The notes below the pieces were generated by a model. That model was not told where the DNA came from. It saw nothing but the letters and a program-made list of their open reading frames with translations, and ran no database searches. Positions 34,889 to 44,224 of a stretch of 64,000 nt of DNA are shown here, piece after piece. The first letter of the stretch is position 1; every line of letters begins with the position of its first letter. The DNA is from JACKCR01 sp041390305 (GTDB lineage: Bacteria > Eisenbacteria > RBG-16-71-46 > CAIMUX01): positions 62,001-126,000 of the forward strand of contig JAWKQE010000011.1 in NCBI GenBank assembly GCA_041390305.1. Direction: 5' to 3'. The translations under genes were made by a program, and so were the position numbers.

Positions 34889-35722
34889 GTGGTGCCCGCC
34901 TACAACGAGGAGAACGGGATCCGCGAGGTGCTGGAACAGCTCCGCGCGCTCGACCCTCGGTACGAAGTCCTGGTGGTGGACGATGGCTCGACGGACCGGA
35001 CGTCCGAGATCGTGGCGGCCTCGGGTTTCAAGGTCCTCCGCCACAGGATCAACCGAGGGTACGGAGCGTCGCTCAAGACGGGTATCCGCGCCGCCCGCGC
35101 CGATCGGATCGTGATCACGGACGCCGACGGGACCTACCCGAACGAACGGATCCCCGAACTCGTCGCCCTTCTCGACGAATACAACATGGTCGTCGGAGCC
35201 CGAACCGGGGAGAAGGTGCACATCCCCCTCATCCGGCGTCCCGCCAAGAAGGCGCTCAACCTCCTCGCGAACTATCTCAGCGAGACGAAGATCCCGGACC
35301 TCAACTCCGGGCTCCGGGCGTTCCGGAAGGAGGACGTGGTTCGGTTCTTCGACATCCTGCCTTCCGGCTTCTCGTTCACGACCACGATCACGCTCTCCAT
35401 GCACGTCAACGACCTCTTCGTGCTCTACGTCCCGATCGACTACCACGAGCGGAAGGGGAGTTCGAAGATCAAACCGATCCAGGACACGCTCAACTTCCTC
35501 GCCCTGATCGTGCGGACCGTGCTCTATTTTCGGCCGCTCAAGATCTTCCTGCCGCTCGCCGGCTTTCTCTTCGTCCTCGCGATCGGCGTGCTCGCCTACT
35601 CTTACTTCATGACCGACAAGATCATGGACGCATCGGTGTCCATCATCCTCATGTCGTCGTTCCAGATGGCCGCCATCGGGCTGCTCGCGGACCTGATCGA
35701 CAAGCGGTCGGGGCGGGCCTGA
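34889..35722 (+). CDS. GT2 family glycosyltransferase
   Basis: Residues VVDDGSTDRTSEIV, TDADGTYPNERIPEL and HERKGSSKIKP identify a GT2/DPM-type transferase with two C-terminal membrane helices. The open frame begins at GTG 34889, at the conserved PAYNEENGIREV. About 20 expected N-terminal residues (LVTIVV and a start near 34817) lie just upstream in another frame. A single missing C in the run at 34872-34875 would join them, so the true start is probably upstream. It probably transfers a hexose from a nucleotide to a polyprenyl phosphate. acpS follows. Confidence 0.85.
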   Translation: MVPAYNEENGIREVLEQLRALDPRYEVLVVDDGSTDRTSEIVAASGFKVLRHRINRGYGASLKTGIRAARADRIVITDADGTYPNERIPELVALLDEYNMVVGARTGEKVHIPLIRRPAKKALNLLANYLSETKIPDLNSGLRAFRKEDVVRFFDILPSGFSFTTTITLSMHVNDLFVLYVPIDYHERKGSSKIKPIQDTLNFLALIVRTVLYFRPLKIFLPLAGFLFVLAIGVLAYSYFMTDKIMDASVSIILMSSFQMAAIGLLADLIDKRSGRA

Positions 35723-35834
35723 CTGGGGTGGGGGCCGCCGCCCGCCGGATCCAGGCTCGCTGCGTCGGGGCAGGGCCCGAGCGCCATCCGGGCGCGGAGC
35801 CGTTTCGGAACGATTGCGAAGGGATTGGGAAACT

Positions 35835-36257
35835 TTGATCGTAGGAATCGGTATCGATATCATCGAAGTCTCGCGGGTGCGCGGAGTTCTCGAACGCCAT
35901 GGCGATCGGTTCCTCCGCCGAATCTACTCACCCGAGGAGATCGAGAACGTCCGGGGAAACCGGGACCAGTACCTCGCGGCCAGGTTCGCCGCCAAGGAAG
36001 CTGCGTTCAAGGCCCTCGGCACCGGGTGGAATCAGGGGGTTCGCTGGGTGGATGTCCGGGTCGAGAACCTGGCGTCCGGCCAGCCTGTCGTGCATCTCTC
36101 GGCCGGCGCTCTCGCGCGGGCGGAGGAGCTGGGCGCGACGCACTCCCACATCTCCATCACACACACGGCTGAGTATGCGGCGGCCCAGGTGATCCTGGAA
36201 CGCCACTCGGAAACGGGACCGACTCTGGGCCTTCGCCTGGAGCCGGGGAGGGAGTGA
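35835..36257 (+). CDS. acpS: Holo-[acyl-carrier-protein] synthase
   Basis: The TTG at 35835 begins MIVGIGIDIIEVSRV; an earlier TTG at 35814 adds seven residues. The 140-residue protein carries the two metal ligands of the family, D8 in GIDIIE and E55 in FAAKEAAFKALG. The end has the SITHTAEYAAAQVIL block. It transfers the phosphopantetheine arm from CoA to acyl carrier protein in fatty-acid synthesis. It is somewhat longer than usual (about 125 residues), with a short tail. The next gene starts one base after its stop. Confidence 0.92.
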   Translation: MIVGIGIDIIEVSRVRGVLERHGDRFLRRIYSPEEIENVRGNRDQYLAARFAAKEAAFKALGTGWNQGVRWVDVRVENLASGQPVVHLSAGALARAEELGATHSHISITHTAEYAAAQVILERHSETGPTLGLRLEPGRE

Positions 36258-36258
36258 G

Positions 36259-37158
36259 ATGACGGCTCGCAGTCGTTGGGTGGTCTTCGGGATCGCCGGG
36301 ATCGTGTTGTTCGGACTCGGGGCGAGTCCGAACGCGGACGCGCAGGCGCCGCCCAAGAAGACGTTCGTCATGCCGCGGGTCACTCCCAACGAGTTCGTGA
36401 GCAAGGGCGTCCAGATGGCGCACCAGTGGGAGATGGACGCGCGCGGCAAGTCCCGCGACCGGATCGCTCTCTACGAGTCGGTCGTCGATCTCTTCAGCCG
36501 CTACGCCGCCTTCACCGACGAAGTCGCGGAGATCTACCCGAAGGAGGGGCTCGAGTGGCTCCTCATCACGGACGAGGTCTGCGACTCCATCGCCACCGCG
36601 CTCATCGATCCGCTCGAGTCGTACCAGAATGCGCACCCCGATGAGGTCCTGACCCAGGGACGCCAGCTCTTCGAACTCGAGCTGATGAAGATCGTCGGCG
36701 CGCCCGCCCGGGTGCTCGGGTTCCACGTCGTGCGTCTGGGATCCTTCTCCGCGGAGAAGGTCGCCGAACTCAACGTGGCCGAGACGACCACGGACCTCGA
36801 CGGCCTGGCCGACGGCTTCCTCCGCCACCTGCGCGACTGGTGTTTCGAGTACGAGCAGGTCCATGACACGGAACTCAACACGTACCGGAGCCGCCTGAAC
36901 CAGCAGGACTGGGTGATCGTCCGTCTGAAGGACGAGTGCGGCAACACCGGGAAGTGGAAGATCAAGAACCAGTACATGGCCCTCATCGGTGTCGACAGCA
37001 CGAAGACGCCTCCGGAGGACGTGTACGCCCACGAGTTCGAACTCGTCGGTACGAAGTGCGACGAGACGCGGACGATCCGGATCGATCTGCCGAACTTCCT
37101 CGCCATGCAGAGGGAAGTGCTGGGTGGGGAAACGATGCCACCCTTCGAGCAACGCTGA
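36259..37158 (+). CDS. Exported hypothetical protein
   Basis: A 299-residue protein with a ribosome site (GGAGGGAGTGAG) and a signal peptide ending near ADAQA (residue ~29). The mature part is largely helical and acidic, with a cysteine-containing segment (KDECGNTGKWKIKNQYM, GTKCDETRTIRID). No known family is recognised. It is one base from acpS and six bases from the glycosyltransferase after it, so it is probably cotranscribed with them. A periplasmic or outer-membrane location is inferred. Confidence 0.75.
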   Translation: MTARSRWVVFGIAGIVLFGLGASPNADAQAPPKKTFVMPRVTPNEFVSKGVQMAHQWEMDARGKSRDRIALYESVVDLFSRYAAFTDEVAEIYPKEGLEWLLITDEVCDSIATALIDPLESYQNAHPDEVLTQGRQLFELELMKIVGAPARVLGFHVVRLGSFSAEKVAELNVAETTTDLDGLADGFLRHLRDWCFEYEQVHDTELNTYRSRLNQQDWVIVRLKDECGNTGKWKIKNQYMALIGVDSTKTPPEDVYAHEFELVGTKCDETRTIRIDLPNFLAMQREVLGGETMPPFEQR

Positions 37159-37163
37159 CCGGA

Positions 37164-38378
37164 GTGCGCCGCCTTCTCGCGGTTCTGCCGGACCATCCGG
37201 TGCCCCTCGACATGGGGAGTCGCGTCCGGAACGTGCGGATCCTGGAAGCGCTCTCCAGTCGGTTCGAACTGTGCATCGTGAGCCTGGTCCATCGGCGTGA
37301 GCACCTCGCCGCGCCCGGCCCCGTGGCGACGCTCGGGAAGTGGGTTCCCGTCCTCGCGCCGCATCGCCGGAGCCGCGCCCGACACCTCGCCGCACACCTT
37401 CGATCGCGCCTCGCGGGCCGCACCGAAGGGCTCCATCGCGAGACGTTCTTCATGAGCTTTCCCGAGCTCTCGCGGGAGGTGGAGCGGCAGCTCGACGCGT
37501 TCCGTCCCGACCTCGTCCACGTCGCGTACTGGTATGCGCTCCGCCATCTCGATTCGTTTCCTCGTCCGCCGCTCTGGATCGTGGACACGCACGACGTGCA
37601 GTTCGAGCGTCACGAGCGGCTCTGGCAGCGCGTCTCGCCGCGGGAGAAGGCGGCCGAGCTGCGCGAGCTCGCGAGGTTCGATCACGTCCTCGCGATCACC
37701 GGTCACGACCGGGATGTCTTCGTCCGGGAGCTCGGTCCGGACCTCCGCTGCGAAGTCATGCCGATGGGGGTGGACACCGAGAGCTGGGCGCCCGAGTCCG
37801 TGGCACCGGACAAGGGACCCGCACCCCGTGTCGTCTTCTACGGGAACATGACGAACCAGAGCAACCAGTTGGCCGCGCGTCACCTCCTGGACGACCTCGT
37901 GCCGCCTCTGCGATCCGAAGTGCCGGACATCGAGGTCACCCTGCTCGGCTCGGGGACACCGGACGACCTTCGGGCGGCGGCCGAAGCCAACCCGACTCCG
38001 GTCCATGTGACGGGGTTCGTGGAGGATGTTCGTCCCCACCTGCTCTCCGGCCGCGTGCTCGCGCTGTCGCTCCGGAGCGGGAGCGGGCAGAGAGGCCGGG
38101 TCGTGGAAGCGCTCGCCCTCGGTGTGCCCGTCGTCGGGTACCGAGGGGGGCTCGAAGGCCTGGAGTTCGCCGATGGGGAGGGGGTCGTCATCGTGGACGA
38201 CGAGACCCAGTTCGTGGAAGCCCTGCGACGCCTCCTCCTGGACCCGGCGGAAGCGAGGACGCTCGGCCTGGCGGGAAGGGCGGCGGTGGTGGAACGGTAC
38301 GGGACGGCGGCGACGTATGGCCGGTTCCCGCTCCTCTACGAGACGTGGCTCGACGCCGCGGGCGGTCCGCGCTCCTGA
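37164..38378 (+). CDS. GT4 family glycosyltransferase
   Basis: Starting at the GTG at 37164 just after the previous stop, the 404-residue protein has a GT-B layout. RRLLAVLPDHPVPLDMGSRVRN and RPDLVHVAYWYALRHL form the acceptor half. VVFYGNMTNQSN, VTLLGSGTPDDLRAAA, VHVTGFVEDVRPHL and RVVEALALGVPVVGY are the donor half, matching the GT4 'stp1-like' branch. It probably builds a surface or secreted glycan. A later ATG at 37212 is possible but would cut conserved residues. Confidence 0.82.
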   Translation: MRRLLAVLPDHPVPLDMGSRVRNVRILEALSSRFELCIVSLVHRREHLAAPGPVATLGKWVPVLAPHRRSRARHLAAHLRSRLAGRTEGLHRETFFMSFPELSREVERQLDAFRPDLVHVAYWYALRHLDSFPRPPLWIVDTHDVQFERHERLWQRVSPREKAAELRELARFDHVLAITGHDRDVFVRELGPDLRCEVMPMGVDTESWAPESVAPDKGPAPRVVFYGNMTNQSNQLAARHLLDDLVPPLRSEVPDIEVTLLGSGTPDDLRAAAEANPTPVHVTGFVEDVRPHLLSGRVLALSLRSGSGQRGRVVEALALGVPVVGYRGGLEGLEFADGEGVVIVDDETQFVEALRRLLLDPAEARTLGLAGRAAVVERYGTAATYGRFPLLYETWLDAAGGPRS

Positions 38379-38680
38379 CCGCGCGTGCGCAGGATTGCGG
38401 TCGCCGGCGCCGGCTCCCTGGTCCCGGTGCGGCGGATCGGTGGGAGACGCCCGTTGGGCCGGGGCTGATTTCGCTGTCACTCGCGGGCCCGAAATCGACT
38501 ACTCTTGGCCAGTCGAGGCCCCATCGACGCGGTCATGCCGCAGGAGGAGTGGCGTAACGACCCTGGCTACCCATGGATCGAGTGGCACTTGATGCTGCTA
38601 CCCTGCTGACCGAAGATACCGATTGGTCGCGACGATCGGTCATCACTCCAGCTTCTTGTTCGCACCGAGGAGGACCCCTC
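38379..38680. other. 302-base gap before the C25 peptidase gene
   Basis: No gene is supported. The strong ribosome site GAGGAGGA lies at its end. No promoter with both hexamers is obvious, though the peptidase gene probably starts its own transcript here because the preceding gene ends 302 bases away. Confidence 0.4.
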
Positions 38681-41600
38681 ATGGGCCTGCGTCTGCCGTT
38701 GGTCAGGTTGGCTTCTCTCGCCGCCTGCCTCTGCCTACTCACTAGTGTGTCCGCCGCCAAGGCCGGCTCCCTCCAGCTCCACTGGGCCGAGGACGATGTG
38801 CGCGTCGTTTCCGGCGGAGACGGGTACGTGGGAGTCGAGCTCGCCGGTGGTGGGACTTCCGCCCTTCCCGGGTCGCCCGACCTGCCCTGGGTCGCGGTGT
38901 CGGTGCCGCTCGAACCCGGCCAGACGATCGGTGACTGGGCGTTCGAAGGCCGCGGGTGGGTGGCGATCGGCGTGGGGGTGACTCCCCGTCCGGTGATCGA
39001 CCAGGAGGAGATCATCCGGGAGGGCCGGGCCAAGCCGACCGAGGATCCCACGCTCTACACCGGGACCGAAGACTTCCCGGGCGAACCGGTCCGCTACCTC
39101 GGCGTTCAGGCTGCCCGTGGCGTGGTGAGCGGAGCGTTCCTCGTCTGTCCGTTCCGCTGGAACCCCGTGACGCAGGTGCTGGAGTTCGCGACCTCCGGCC
39201 AGCTCTCCTACACCGCCGTTCCGGGCGGCCCGGCAGGGACCCTTCCCGTTCCCTATCGGCCCGCCGCGCTTCCGCTCGACCGTTCGCTTCCGGAGGCGTC
39301 GACCACGTTCGGCCGCGCCGCTACCGGAGGCACGGCCGTGCACTCCCTCTCCGCCCTCGGTGAGTCGGAGGTGCCGAGCCTGGAGGGAACTCCGGTCGAG
39401 TTCCTGCTCGTGACCACGGACGAGTTCGCTCCCGTCTTCGAGGAGCTCATCGCCTGGAAGAACGAGACGGGCGTTCCGGCCGCGATCCGGACGGTCTCGT
39501 GGATCGAAGACCACTACCCCTACGGAGTCGATCGTCCCGAGCAGATGCGCTACTTCCTGCGGGACGCCTATCTCTATTGGGGAACGCGGACCGTGCTCCT
39601 CTGCGGCGATCCCACGAAGGTGCCCGCGCGCTACGCCCAGGACTACAGCTGGAACGGGCTCAATGGAGGCACGGCGATCGTCACCGATCACTACTACGCG
39701 TGCCTCGACGGGAACTGGAACGCGAATGGGAACGACCTCTTCGGAGAGCCGCCCATCCCGAGCTACGGCATCAACAGTGACTTCACCGACCTCCGCCCCG
39801 AACTGAGAGTCGGGCGCGTTTCGTGTTCGTCCCTCACCGAGGCGCAGACGTACATGAAGAAGTACCGGGAGTACGCCATCAACCCGCCCCAGGACGACTA
39901 CCTCGCACGGGGCGTCGTCGCCGCGGAGGTCCTCTTCGAGCGCGAGTGGGTCATCGGGGACTGCGAGGAGTGCGCTACGTGTGATCCGGAGGACAACTGT
40001 CCGTCGGAGGACGGTGCGGAGCACGCGATCGGTTTCATCGAGTCCTTGTATGAACACGAGGCCGCCCAGGACATGACGTTCGAGGAGTACTACGAGCGGG
40101 ACTATCACTGGGTGGGACTCGGACGTCCCAACGCCCAGGCTCTCAACCTCGAGAACCTGGTCGGCGCGATGAACCGCGGAGCGAATGTCGTCTTCCACTC
40201 GGGGCACGGCGATCGTGACCGTTGGGCGATCGGGCCGGACCGGCTCGAGGCCGTGGTCGTGCGCGGACTCACGAACGGTTCGAACGGCAAGCGTTGGACG
40301 GGGATGGTCTACTCGATCAACTGCAACTCCGCCGCGATCGACTACGACTGTCTGGCGGAGTCGTTCCACTTCGCGCCGAACGGGGGAGGGCTCATCTACG
40401 TCGGATCGACGAACCTGGACTTCCCGACCTCGGCCGAGAAGATGCAGAACCTCACGTTCTCGCAGTGGCCGGGAGACGGCTTCTCGACGCCCGGCGACGG
40501 CTTCTTCTACGCGGCGGATTCGGTCGGCAAGTCGGTCAACGAGATCCGTTCGCCGGATCGGTTCGTGCTCTACAGCCTCGCCTTCCTCGGCGATCCGGAC
40601 ATGTTCGTCTGGCACAGCGTACCCAAGCCGATGACCGTTTCCTTCCCGAGCCAGCTCTCCGTGGGTGGCGGAGTCACCACGGTTTCGGTGGAGCAGGACG
40701 GAACGCCGCTCGCGAACGCGCGCGTTGCGCTCTACAAGGACGGGGATGCGCTCGCGACCGGCTTCACGGCCGTGGACGGCTTCCTCGAGATCGATTTCAA
40801 CCCGTCGGGCGTTGGGGAGTACGCCGTGACGGTGACCCATCCCGAGGGGATCCCGTTCCACGGCACGGGCCAGGTCGTCGCCGGCGGAAACGCGTTTGCG
40901 GCGATGGCCTCCGTCGTGATCGACGACGTCGAGAACGAAGCCACGGGCGTGCGCGGAAACGGGAACGGTGTGTTCGACGTCGGCGAGACGGTCGCGATCG
41001 ACCTCGGCTACGAGAATCGCGGGAGCGGCGCGATCGCGAACCTGGAGGCCACGCTGGCCCTGGCCGCGGGCGGCACCACTCCGGGGATCGAGGTCGAGAT
41101 CCTCACCGGCAGTGCATCGCTCGGTTCCCTCGCCCAGGGTGGTACGGGGACCAAGGAAGGTGCGTTCCTCGTCCGGGCGAGTTCCCTTCCCTCGGCCACC
41201 GAGCGGATGTCGACGGTACCGTTGGAGCTCACGTGGGATCAGGACGGCGCGACGCACGTCGAGCCGGCGCCGGTTGCCGTGTACCGGGCCGAACTCGTGA
41301 TGTACGGGCTCGGGGTGACGGAACAGGTCGGAGACGGAGACGGAGAGCCGGACGCGGGAGAGCAGTTCCTGCTCGACTTCGAGTTCCTGAACCAGGGGCT
41401 CGGCACGCCGTACGGATACGAACTCCGGCTGATCGAGACGCAGCACCGGGCGACGATCGATCCGCTCAACGTTCCGATCGAGGCGGCGGGTCCGCTCCAG
41501 CACGCGCACACCACGTCACAGATCTACATCGGGTACAACTTCCCGCCCAACCTCGTGAACCTCCACTACGAGATCTGGGACGTGAGCGATCCCGAGAACG

Positions 41601-43933
41601 AGCGCCTGGTGTCGAGTACCGAGTTCGACCAGTACGTGCCGACGGCACCGACCGGACTCCGTTCCAAGGGCTACCAGGATCGGATCGTGCTCGGATGGGA
41701 TCCGGCCGAATCCGAGGACGCCTACGCATACCGCGTCTACCGGAGCGAGAACGCCGAGGGACCGTTCGAAGCCGCGGGCGTGGGGCTCGTGCCCCTGACG
41801 TCGGCGAGTCCCGATGACTCGTACTACTCGGACGACGGTCTCCCGCCGCTCACGGGCTATTTCTACAAGGTCACGGTCCTGGACGCGTCCGGCAACGAGT
41901 CGCAGCCGAGTGAGCTCGTGGAGGCGACCACGACGCCGGCTCCTCTCACGGGATGGCCGGTGACTCTCTCGGACCACAACGCCAGTGCGCCGCTCGTCGA
42001 GCAGTTGGACGGTGGGGGATACGAGGTCATCGCGGCGACCGACGTGGTCTACGCCTTCAACCAGGGTGGAGGCGACTACTACGACGGAGACCAGAGCGAG
42101 TCGACCCGCGGAGTCCTGACCGAGCCGGAGGACGGCTACAAGTTCGATGGCCGGCCGGCCATCTTCGACATCGATGGCGACGGTCACAAGGAGATCATCG
42201 CGGCTTCGAGATACCGGGGCCGCCTCGATACCGATCGCGTGATCGAGTTGACCTGCTTCGACTACCACGGAAACATCAAGTGGTCGCAGTACATCGGAGC
42301 CACCTTCGCCCTCTGCCCGCCGGCCATCGGTGACATCGATGGGGACGGGGACTACGAAGTGTGCGTGCTCTCGAACCGTAGCGTCTGGGCCTTCCACCAC
42401 GACGGAACGCCGGTCGAACAGGCCGGGGCCATCCGGGCGCTTCCGGACTCCGAAGGGTCCTACATGTACGGCGGAATCGCGATCGCGGACGTCTACGACG
42501 GAGGAGACGCGGCCGAGGAGATCATCTTCACGTCCCGCGTCCTGAACTCGAACACGGGTGGTTCTCTCTACATCCTGAACGGTACGGGAGACGACATCCC
42601 TGGATTCCCGATCCGGTTCGTGGACGAGGGCTACCAGCTCACGAACTCGAACTCGAGTCCCGCCGTCGTCGATCTCCTGCCGGAACCGACGGTAGGTACA
42701 CCGCCGCTCGGCGAGGTGATCGTCACGACCTGGAGGAACATCTTCGCCGTGGATCCGCAGGGCTCGGACGATCCGATCATCTGGTCGCGGAGTCTCGCGC
42801 AGTGGGACTACCTCGAGTCGGAGGTGAATCCGTCTCCCGCGATCGGAGACATCGATCCGGGAGAGAACGGAGGCGTTCCGGAGGTCGTGATCACGGCCGG
42901 TCCGGTCGGCGGCAAGTCGACGCTCTATGTGCTGAACGCGGTGACCGGGGAGCCGAAGCCGGCCTTCATGACCGGGTCCGATCCCTACCTTCTCGTCGAT
43001 GCCGAGCGGCTGGGATCACCGATCATCGGGGATGTGACGGGCGATGACTATCCGGAGATCATCTTCGGTTCCAAGAACGGCAACGTCTACGGGTACGACC
43101 ACAACGGTCAGGTGGTGCGCGGCTTCCCGTTCGCGAACGGTGGCCAGGTCTACTCCGGGCTCGTGCTCTGGGACATCGACAAGAACGGTACGGTGGAGCT
43201 GGTGGTGCAGGCGTCGCAGGTTCTCAACCTCACGGTGATCGAGTTCGCGGGAACGCAGTTCGACGTCGTGAACCCGAATCTGACCCGGTACCCGTGGACC
43301 CAGTTCCGCCACGACACGCGGAACACCGGGAATACGATGGTCCATCCGATCACGCCGCTCGCGCTCCAGGCGCCGAACCTCGAGCAGACGGGCGTGCGGA
43401 CGGTTCGGCTCCGTTGGCTCGCCGAGGAGGGCTTCAGTGAGTTCCAACTGGAGCGGCGCCTCGCGGGAGCGGAGGACTGGGAGGCGGTCGGTTCCTGGCC
43501 CGCGAACGATCTCCGCGATCCGGACGGGTTCTACCAGCTCGAAGACACCGTTCCCGAGTTCGGCACGTATGCGTACCGGCTCGTCGGCGTGGAGCCCGGC
43601 GGGGCTCCGGTCGTCACCCCGGAACAGACGATCTCGGTGTCGGCGGCCGGCCTCCAGTTCGCGCTCGGGGCGGCCCGACCGAATCCGTCGAACGGGACGA
43701 CGCAGCTCGAACTCACGCTGCCGCGCGCGAGTCGCGGGCGCGTCGTGGTCGTGGATCCTTCCGGTCGTATCGTGCGGACGCTGATCGACGGAACGCTCGA
43801 CGCCGGCGTGGCCGAGGTCGAGTGGGACGGGTTGGACGACGCGGGACGGGGCCTCGGCGCCGGCGTCTACTTCGTCCGGGCCGAGATCAACGCGTTCGGC
43901 AAGCGCTCGAGCAAGGTGATCCGCGTACGCTGA
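38681..43933 (+). CDS. Giant secreted C25 (gingipain-type) peptidase with FG-GAP and FlgD-like C-terminus
   Basis: The ATG at 38681 (GAGGAGGA upstream) gives 1750 residues with a signal peptide (MGLRLPLVRLASLAA... AKAG). Residues ~239-646 are a peptidase C25 domain with the catalytic pair His509 in HSGHGD and Cys548 in SINCNSA. Later come Ig/CARDB-like strands, fibronectin-III modules (DRIVLGWDPAESEDAYAYRV) and FG-GAP repeats (FDIDGDGHKEI near 1161, IGDIDGDGDYEV near 1216). Residues ~1660-1750 are a FlgD-like sorting-type domain (ARPNPSNGTTQLEL, GAGVYFVRAEI). A secreted, surface-attached endopeptidase is expected. Confidence 0.88.
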   Translation: MGLRLPLVRLASLAACLCLLTSVSAAKAGSLQLHWAEDDVRVVSGGDGYVGVELAGGGTSALPGSPDLPWVAVSVPLEPGQTIGDWAFEGRGWVAIGVGVTPRPVIDQEEIIREGRAKPTEDPTLYTGTEDFPGEPVRYLGVQAARGVVSGAFLVCPFRWNPVTQVLEFATSGQLSYTAVPGGPAGTLPVPYRPAALPLDRSLPEASTTFGRAATGGTAVHSLSALGESEVPSLEGTPVEFLLVTTDEFAPVFEELIAWKNETGVPAAIRTVSWIEDHYPYGVDRPEQMRYFLRDAYLYWGTRTVLLCGDPTKVPARYAQDYSWNGLNGGTAIVTDHYYACLDGNWNANGNDLFGEPPIPSYGINSDFTDLRPELRVGRVSCSSLTEAQTYMKKYREYAINPPQDDYLARGVVAAEVLFEREWVIGDCEECATCDPEDNCPSEDGAEHAIGFIESLYEHEAAQDMTFEEYYERDYHWVGLGRPNAQALNLENLVGAMNRGANVVFHSGHGDRDRWAIGPDRLEAVVVRGLTNGSNGKRWTGMVYSINCNSAAIDYDCLAESFHFAPNGGGLIYVGSTNLDFPTSAEKMQNLTFSQWPGDGFSTPGDGFFYAADSVGKSVNEIRSPDRFVLYSLAFLGDPDMFVWHSVPKPMTVSFPSQLSVGGGVTTVSVEQDGTPLANARVALYKDGDALATGFTAVDGFLEIDFNPSGVGEYAVTVTHPEGIPFHGTGQVVAGGNAFAAMASVVIDDVENEATGVRGNGNGVFDVGETVAIDLGYENRGSGAIANLEATLALAAGGTTPGIEVEILTGSASLGSLAQGGTGTKEGAFLVRASSLPSATERMSTVPLELTWDQDGATHVEPAPVAVYRAELVMYGLGVTEQVGDGDGEPDAGEQFLLDFEFLNQGLGTPYGYELRLIETQHRATIDPLNVPIEAAGPLQHAHTTSQIYIGYNFPPNLVNLHYEIWDVSDPENERLVSSTEFDQYVPTAPTGLRSKGYQDRIVLGWDPAESEDAYAYRVYRSENAEGPFEAAGVGLVPLTSASPDDSYYSDDGLPPLTGYFYKVTVLDASGNESQPSELVEATTTPAPLTGWPVTLSDHNASAPLVEQLDGGGYEVIAATDVVYAFNQGGGDYYDGDQSESTRGVLTEPEDGYKFDGRPAIFDIDGDGHKEIIAASRYRGRLDTDRVIELTCFDYHGNIKWSQYIGATFALCPPAIGDIDGDGDYEVCVLSNRSVWAFHHDGTPVEQAGAIRALPDSEGSYMYGGIAIADVYDGGDAAEEIIFTSRVLNSNTGGSLYILNGTGDDIPGFPIRFVDEGYQLTNSNSSPAVVDLLPEPTVGTPPLGEVIVTTWRNIFAVDPQGSDDPIIWSRSLAQWDYLESEVNPSPAIGDIDPGENGGVPEVVITAGPVGGKSTLYVLNAVTGEPKPAFMTGSDPYLLVDAERLGSPIIGDVTGDDYPEIIFGSKNGNVYGYDHNGQVVRGFPFANGGQVYSGLVLWDIDKNGTVELVVQASQVLNLTVIEFAGTQFDVVNPNLTRYPWTQFRHDTRNTGNTMVHPITPLALQAPNLEQTGVRTVRLRWLAEEGFSEFQLERRLAGAEDWEAVGSWPANDLRDPDGFYQLEDTVPEFGTYAYRLVGVEPGGAPVVTPEQTISVSAAGLQFALGAARPNPSNGTTQLELTLPRASRGRVVVVDPSGRIVRTLIDGTLDAGVAEVEWDGLDDAGRGLGAGVYFVRAEINAFGKRSSKVIRVR

Positions 43934-43964
43934 TTCGCGTGCGCTGATCCGCGTGCGCTGATCC
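43919..43964 (+). repeat. 14-base tandem repeats across the peptidase stop codon
   Basis: Three near-identical units (consensus TCCGCGTGCGCTGA) run from the last codons of the peptidase gene into the gap, the first being the end of its coding sequence. Each unit contains a TGA. Slippage here would only add copies after the stop. Confidence 0.7.
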
Positions 43965-43972
43965 GTTTCCCG

Positions 43973-44001
43973 GCGGGCACTCTGACCCGGAGAGTGCCCG
44001 C
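43973..44001. terminator. Hairpin downstream of the C25 peptidase gene
   Basis: GCGGGCACTCT, 7-base loop, AGAGTGCCCGC, a perfect 11-bp stem 40 bases after the stop. No T run follows. Confidence 0.5.
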
Positions 44002-44015
44002 ATGAAAATCGGGGC

Positions 44016-44045
44016 TTGAGACCTGAGGCCCCGATTCCGTACATT
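44016..44045 (+). promoter_or_regulatory. Probable promoter of tRNA-Gln
   Basis: TTGAGA (44016-44021), 18 bases, TACATT (44040-44045), ending 20 bases before the tRNA. The region also contains the inverted repeat AATCGGGGC/GCCCCGATT, whose loop holds the -35 element. Confidence 0.5.
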
Positions 44046-44064
44046 CCCCGGGTGGTTCTTGAGT

Positions 44065-44138
44065 TGGGGTGTCGTCCAACGGTAGGACACGCGACTCTGG
44101 ATCGTGTAATCGGGGTTCGAATCCCTGCACCCCAGCCA
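44065..44138 (+). tRNA. tRNA-Gln (anticodon CTG)
   Basis: The acceptor TGGGGTG pairs with CACCCCA, the D arm has GTCCAACGGTAGGAC, the anticodon loop CTCTGGA holds CTG, the T arm is GGGGTTCGAATCCC and CCA is encoded. Confidence 0.95.
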
Positions 44139-44224
44139 ACTCTCGTCGACGGCCGCCTCGTCCTTCGGGGCGGCCGTCGTTTCCAAGCCGATCAGCTAGG
44201 GAGGAAACGGGGTCTTCCCCTGGC

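Noticed and set aside
38735..41509. 924-residue minus-strand open frame opposite the C25 peptidase
   Set aside because: Same antisense composition artefact; no start signal or family.
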